Of a stretch of 41,448 nucleotides of DNA, positions 40,181-41,448 are shown one piece after another; position 1 is the first letter of the stretch, and every line of letters starts with the position of its first letter. The notes beneath the pieces are model-generated. The model saw only the letters and a list, made by a program, of their open reading frames with translations, ran no database searches and was not told where the DNA came from. This DNA comes from an uncultured Sphingomonas sp. (GTDB taxonomy: Bacteria > Pseudomonadota > Alphaproteobacteria > Sphingomonadales > Sphingomonadaceae): positions 1-41,448 of the forward strand of contig CAJYLV010000031.1 of NCBI GenBank assembly GCA_913776255.1, written 5' to 3'. The position numbers and the translations under genes were made by a program.

Positions 40181-41088
40181 TGCTGCCGTTCAGCCGCGTC
40201 TCGGTTATCGGGCTCGGGCTGATCGGCTCGTCGGTGGCGCGCGCGGTGCGCCAATATCTGCCGACGGTGCGGCTCACCGGGCATGACGCCAGCGCCGCGG
40301 TGCGCGAGACCGCGCGCCGGATCGAGCTAGTCGACGACGTCGCCGACAGCGCCGCCGCGGCGGTGACCGACGCCGATCTCGTCATCCTGTGCGTGCCGGT
40401 CGGCGCGATGGCCGCGGTCGCCGCCGAGCTCGCCGACGAGCTGCCCGCCGACGCGATCGTCAGCGACGTCGGTAGCTGCAAGACCGCGGTGGCGCAGGCG
40501 CTCGCCGCGGTGCTGCCGCCCGAGCGTGTCGTGCCCGCGCACCCGGTGGCAGGGACCGAGCAGAGCGGCCCGGAGGCGGGCTTCGCCTCGCTGTTCCGCG
40601 GCCGCTGGTGCATCGTCACGCCGCTCGCCGAGAGCGACTCCCTCGCGGTCGCGCGGGTCGAGGAGTTCTGGCGCCGGCTCGGCGCCGACGTCGAGCGGAT
40701 GGCGCCGGATCATCACGACCGCGTGCTCGCGGTGACGAGCCATCTGCCGCACCTGATCGCCTACACGATCGTCGGCACCGCTGATGATCTCGGCCAGGTG
40801 ACCGAGTCCGAGGTGATCAAATTCTCCGCCGGCGGCTTCCGCGACTTCACCCGCATCGCCGCGTCCGACCCGGTGATGTGGCGCGACGTCTTCCTCGCCA
40901 ACAAGGAGGCGGTGCTGGAGATGCTGCAGCGCTTCAGCGAGGACCTCAGCCAGTTGCAGCGCGCGATCCGCTGGGGCGACGGCGACGCGCTGTACGACCG
41001 TTTCGCCCGGACGCGCGCCATCCGCCGCTCGATCGTCGACCAGGGCCAGGACGACGCCGCCGCCGACTTCGGGCGCCGGCACGACTGA
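40180..41088 (+). CDS. tyrA: Prephenate/arogenate (cyclohexadienyl) dehydrogenase
   Basis: An NAD(P)-dependent dehydrogenase of tyrosine synthesis, 302 residues. The Rossmann motif VIGLGLIGSSVARAV lies near the N-terminus, and DVGSCKTAV, HPVAGTEQSGPEAG and HDRVLAVTSHLPHLIAY follow, all TyrA marks. ATG at 40180 uses the A of the hisC TGA stop; a TTG at 40177 is less likely. No ACT domain is present. Substrate preference is not determined by sequence reading. Confidence 0.93.
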   Translation: MLPFSRVSVIGLGLIGSSVARAVRQYLPTVRLTGHDASAAVRETARRIELVDDVADSAAAAVTDADLVILCVPVGAMAAVAAELADELPADAIVSDVGSCKTAVAQALAAVLPPERVVPAHPVAGTEQSGPEAGFASLFRGRWCIVTPLAESDSLAVARVEEFWRRLGADVERMAPDHHDRVLAVTSHLPHLIAYTIVGTADDLGQVTESEVIKFSAGGFRDFTRIAASDPVMWRDVFLANKEAVLEMLQRFSEDLSQLQRAIRWGDGDALYDRFARTRAIRRSIVDQGQDDAAADFGRRHD

Positions 41089-41107
41089 GGGCTCGCCCTC
41101 CCGGCTG

Positions 41108-41206
41108 GCGTCATGCTGAACTCGTTTCAGCATCCACCCGCCCGCGAGTGCGGCGGCGTTCGGATGTGCGGCACGGTGACTTCTGAGGCGAGCTCAGGAT
41201 GACGCC
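41108..41206. repeat. Palindromic repeat family 3 (single copy in window)
   Basis: Arms GCGTCATGCTGAACTCG (from 41108) and, on the right, GAGCTCAGGATGACGC (to about 41205) are imperfect inverted repeats. It lies between the converging tyrA and acyltransferase genes. The style matches other sphingomonad intergenic repeats. Confidence 0.7.
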
Positions 41207-41224
41207 GGCGGCTAAGCTCGACGT

Positions 41225-41448
41225 CTAAGCCTCGCCCGCGCTCGCATCCCGCGCATTCAGCGCGTTGATCGCCGCGTGCACGCGCGCCTCGATCTCGCGT
41301 CGCGGCAGCCCCGGCGGGATCGGCGCGCCGAGCCGCATCGTCACCTCGCCCGGCGTCACCGTGCCGGCACGCAGCCCCAGTCGGCCGCTGTCGAGCGCGA
41401 TCGGCACCACCGGATAGCCCAGCGCCTTGTACAGTCCCGCGAAGCCTG
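41225..41448 (-). CDS. 1-acylglycerol-3-phosphate acyltransferase-like protein (C-terminal part, cut by window edge)
   Basis: The last 74 or so residues of a PlsC-type lysophospholipid acyltransferase. The visible part reads GLYKALGYPVVPIALDSGRLG, the conserved block after the catalytic region, then a Pro/Glu-rich tail. The HX4D catalytic motif lies outside the window. The stop is TAG at 41227-41225. The 3' end converges with tyrA across repeat family 3. Confidence 0.8.
   Translation of the reverse strand, partial: GFAGLYKALGYPVVPIALDSGRLGLRAGTVTPGEVTMRLGAPIPPGLPRREIEARVHAAINALNARDASAGEA

Noticed and set aside
1..41448. CRISPR arrays, insertion sequences, prophage or integrated element
   Set aside because: No regularly spaced direct repeats, transposase, integrase or phage genes were seen; the dispersed palindromes are isolated and have no coding content.

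Overview
This GC-rich window comes from an alphaproteobacterium, most likely a sphingomonad (Sphingomonadaceae). That placement is an inference from its gene families (COQ9-like protein, HWE histidine kinase, divergent FlbD-type activator), its high GC content, and abundant intergenic palindromes of a style I associate with sphingomonad genomes. No mobile element, CRISPR array, tRNA or rRNA gene was recognised.

Positions 1-24235 are one flagellar locus. It starts inside flgA and continues with flgM, flgN, a transglycosylase gene, flhA and fliA, which is followed by a strong intrinsic terminator. Then come a tiny acidic ORF, fliC on the minus strand, the divergent sigma-54 activator gene (flbD-like), fliEFGHIJ, fliK, fliLMNOPQR, flhB, fliD and fliS. 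Most neighbours overlap by a few bases, so translational coupling is likely. Promoter motifs suggest a two-tier programme. Two near-identical sigma-54 -24/-12 elements precede the transglycosylase gene and fliK and are natural targets of the FlbD-like activator. Three sigma-28 elements (TAAA-N15-GYCGTTT) precede flgM, fliC and fliD and are natural targets of FliA, checked by FlgM. FliA/FlgM and FlbD/sigma-54 logic therefore coexist in one locus.

Positions 24241-41448 are housekeeping and metabolic genes. On the minus strand are corA and a siroheme-synthase-like gene, then argH, a small LptM-like lipoprotein gene and lysA. A tlpA-like lipoprotein gene diverges from argH with overlapping start codons. 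Next on the plus strand are an EamA-type transporter, a COQ9-family gene, feoA-feoB behind a possible iron-regulated promoter, ssb and a GAF-PAS-HWE sensor kinase. This kinase converges with a minus-strand single-domain response regulator that follows metX-metW. A formate/nitrite-type channel gene, hisC and tyrA follow on the plus strand, and the window ends in a minus-strand plsC-like acyltransferase fragment.

Three families of intergenic palindromes punctuate the window. The first, with about 30-bp arms, has six copies. Two different families sit inside the export-gate genes, one between fliP and fliQ and one between fliQ and fliR. The most interesting points are the apparently leaderless or very short-leader promoters (transglycosylase, fliD, feoA), a FliM without the usual CheY-binding peptide, a siroheme enzyme ending in a methyltransferase remnant, the argH/tlpA start overlap, and arm-to-arm covariation in the palindromes. 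I did not find a clearly new multi-gene system. The novelty lies in regulatory architecture and protein variants.
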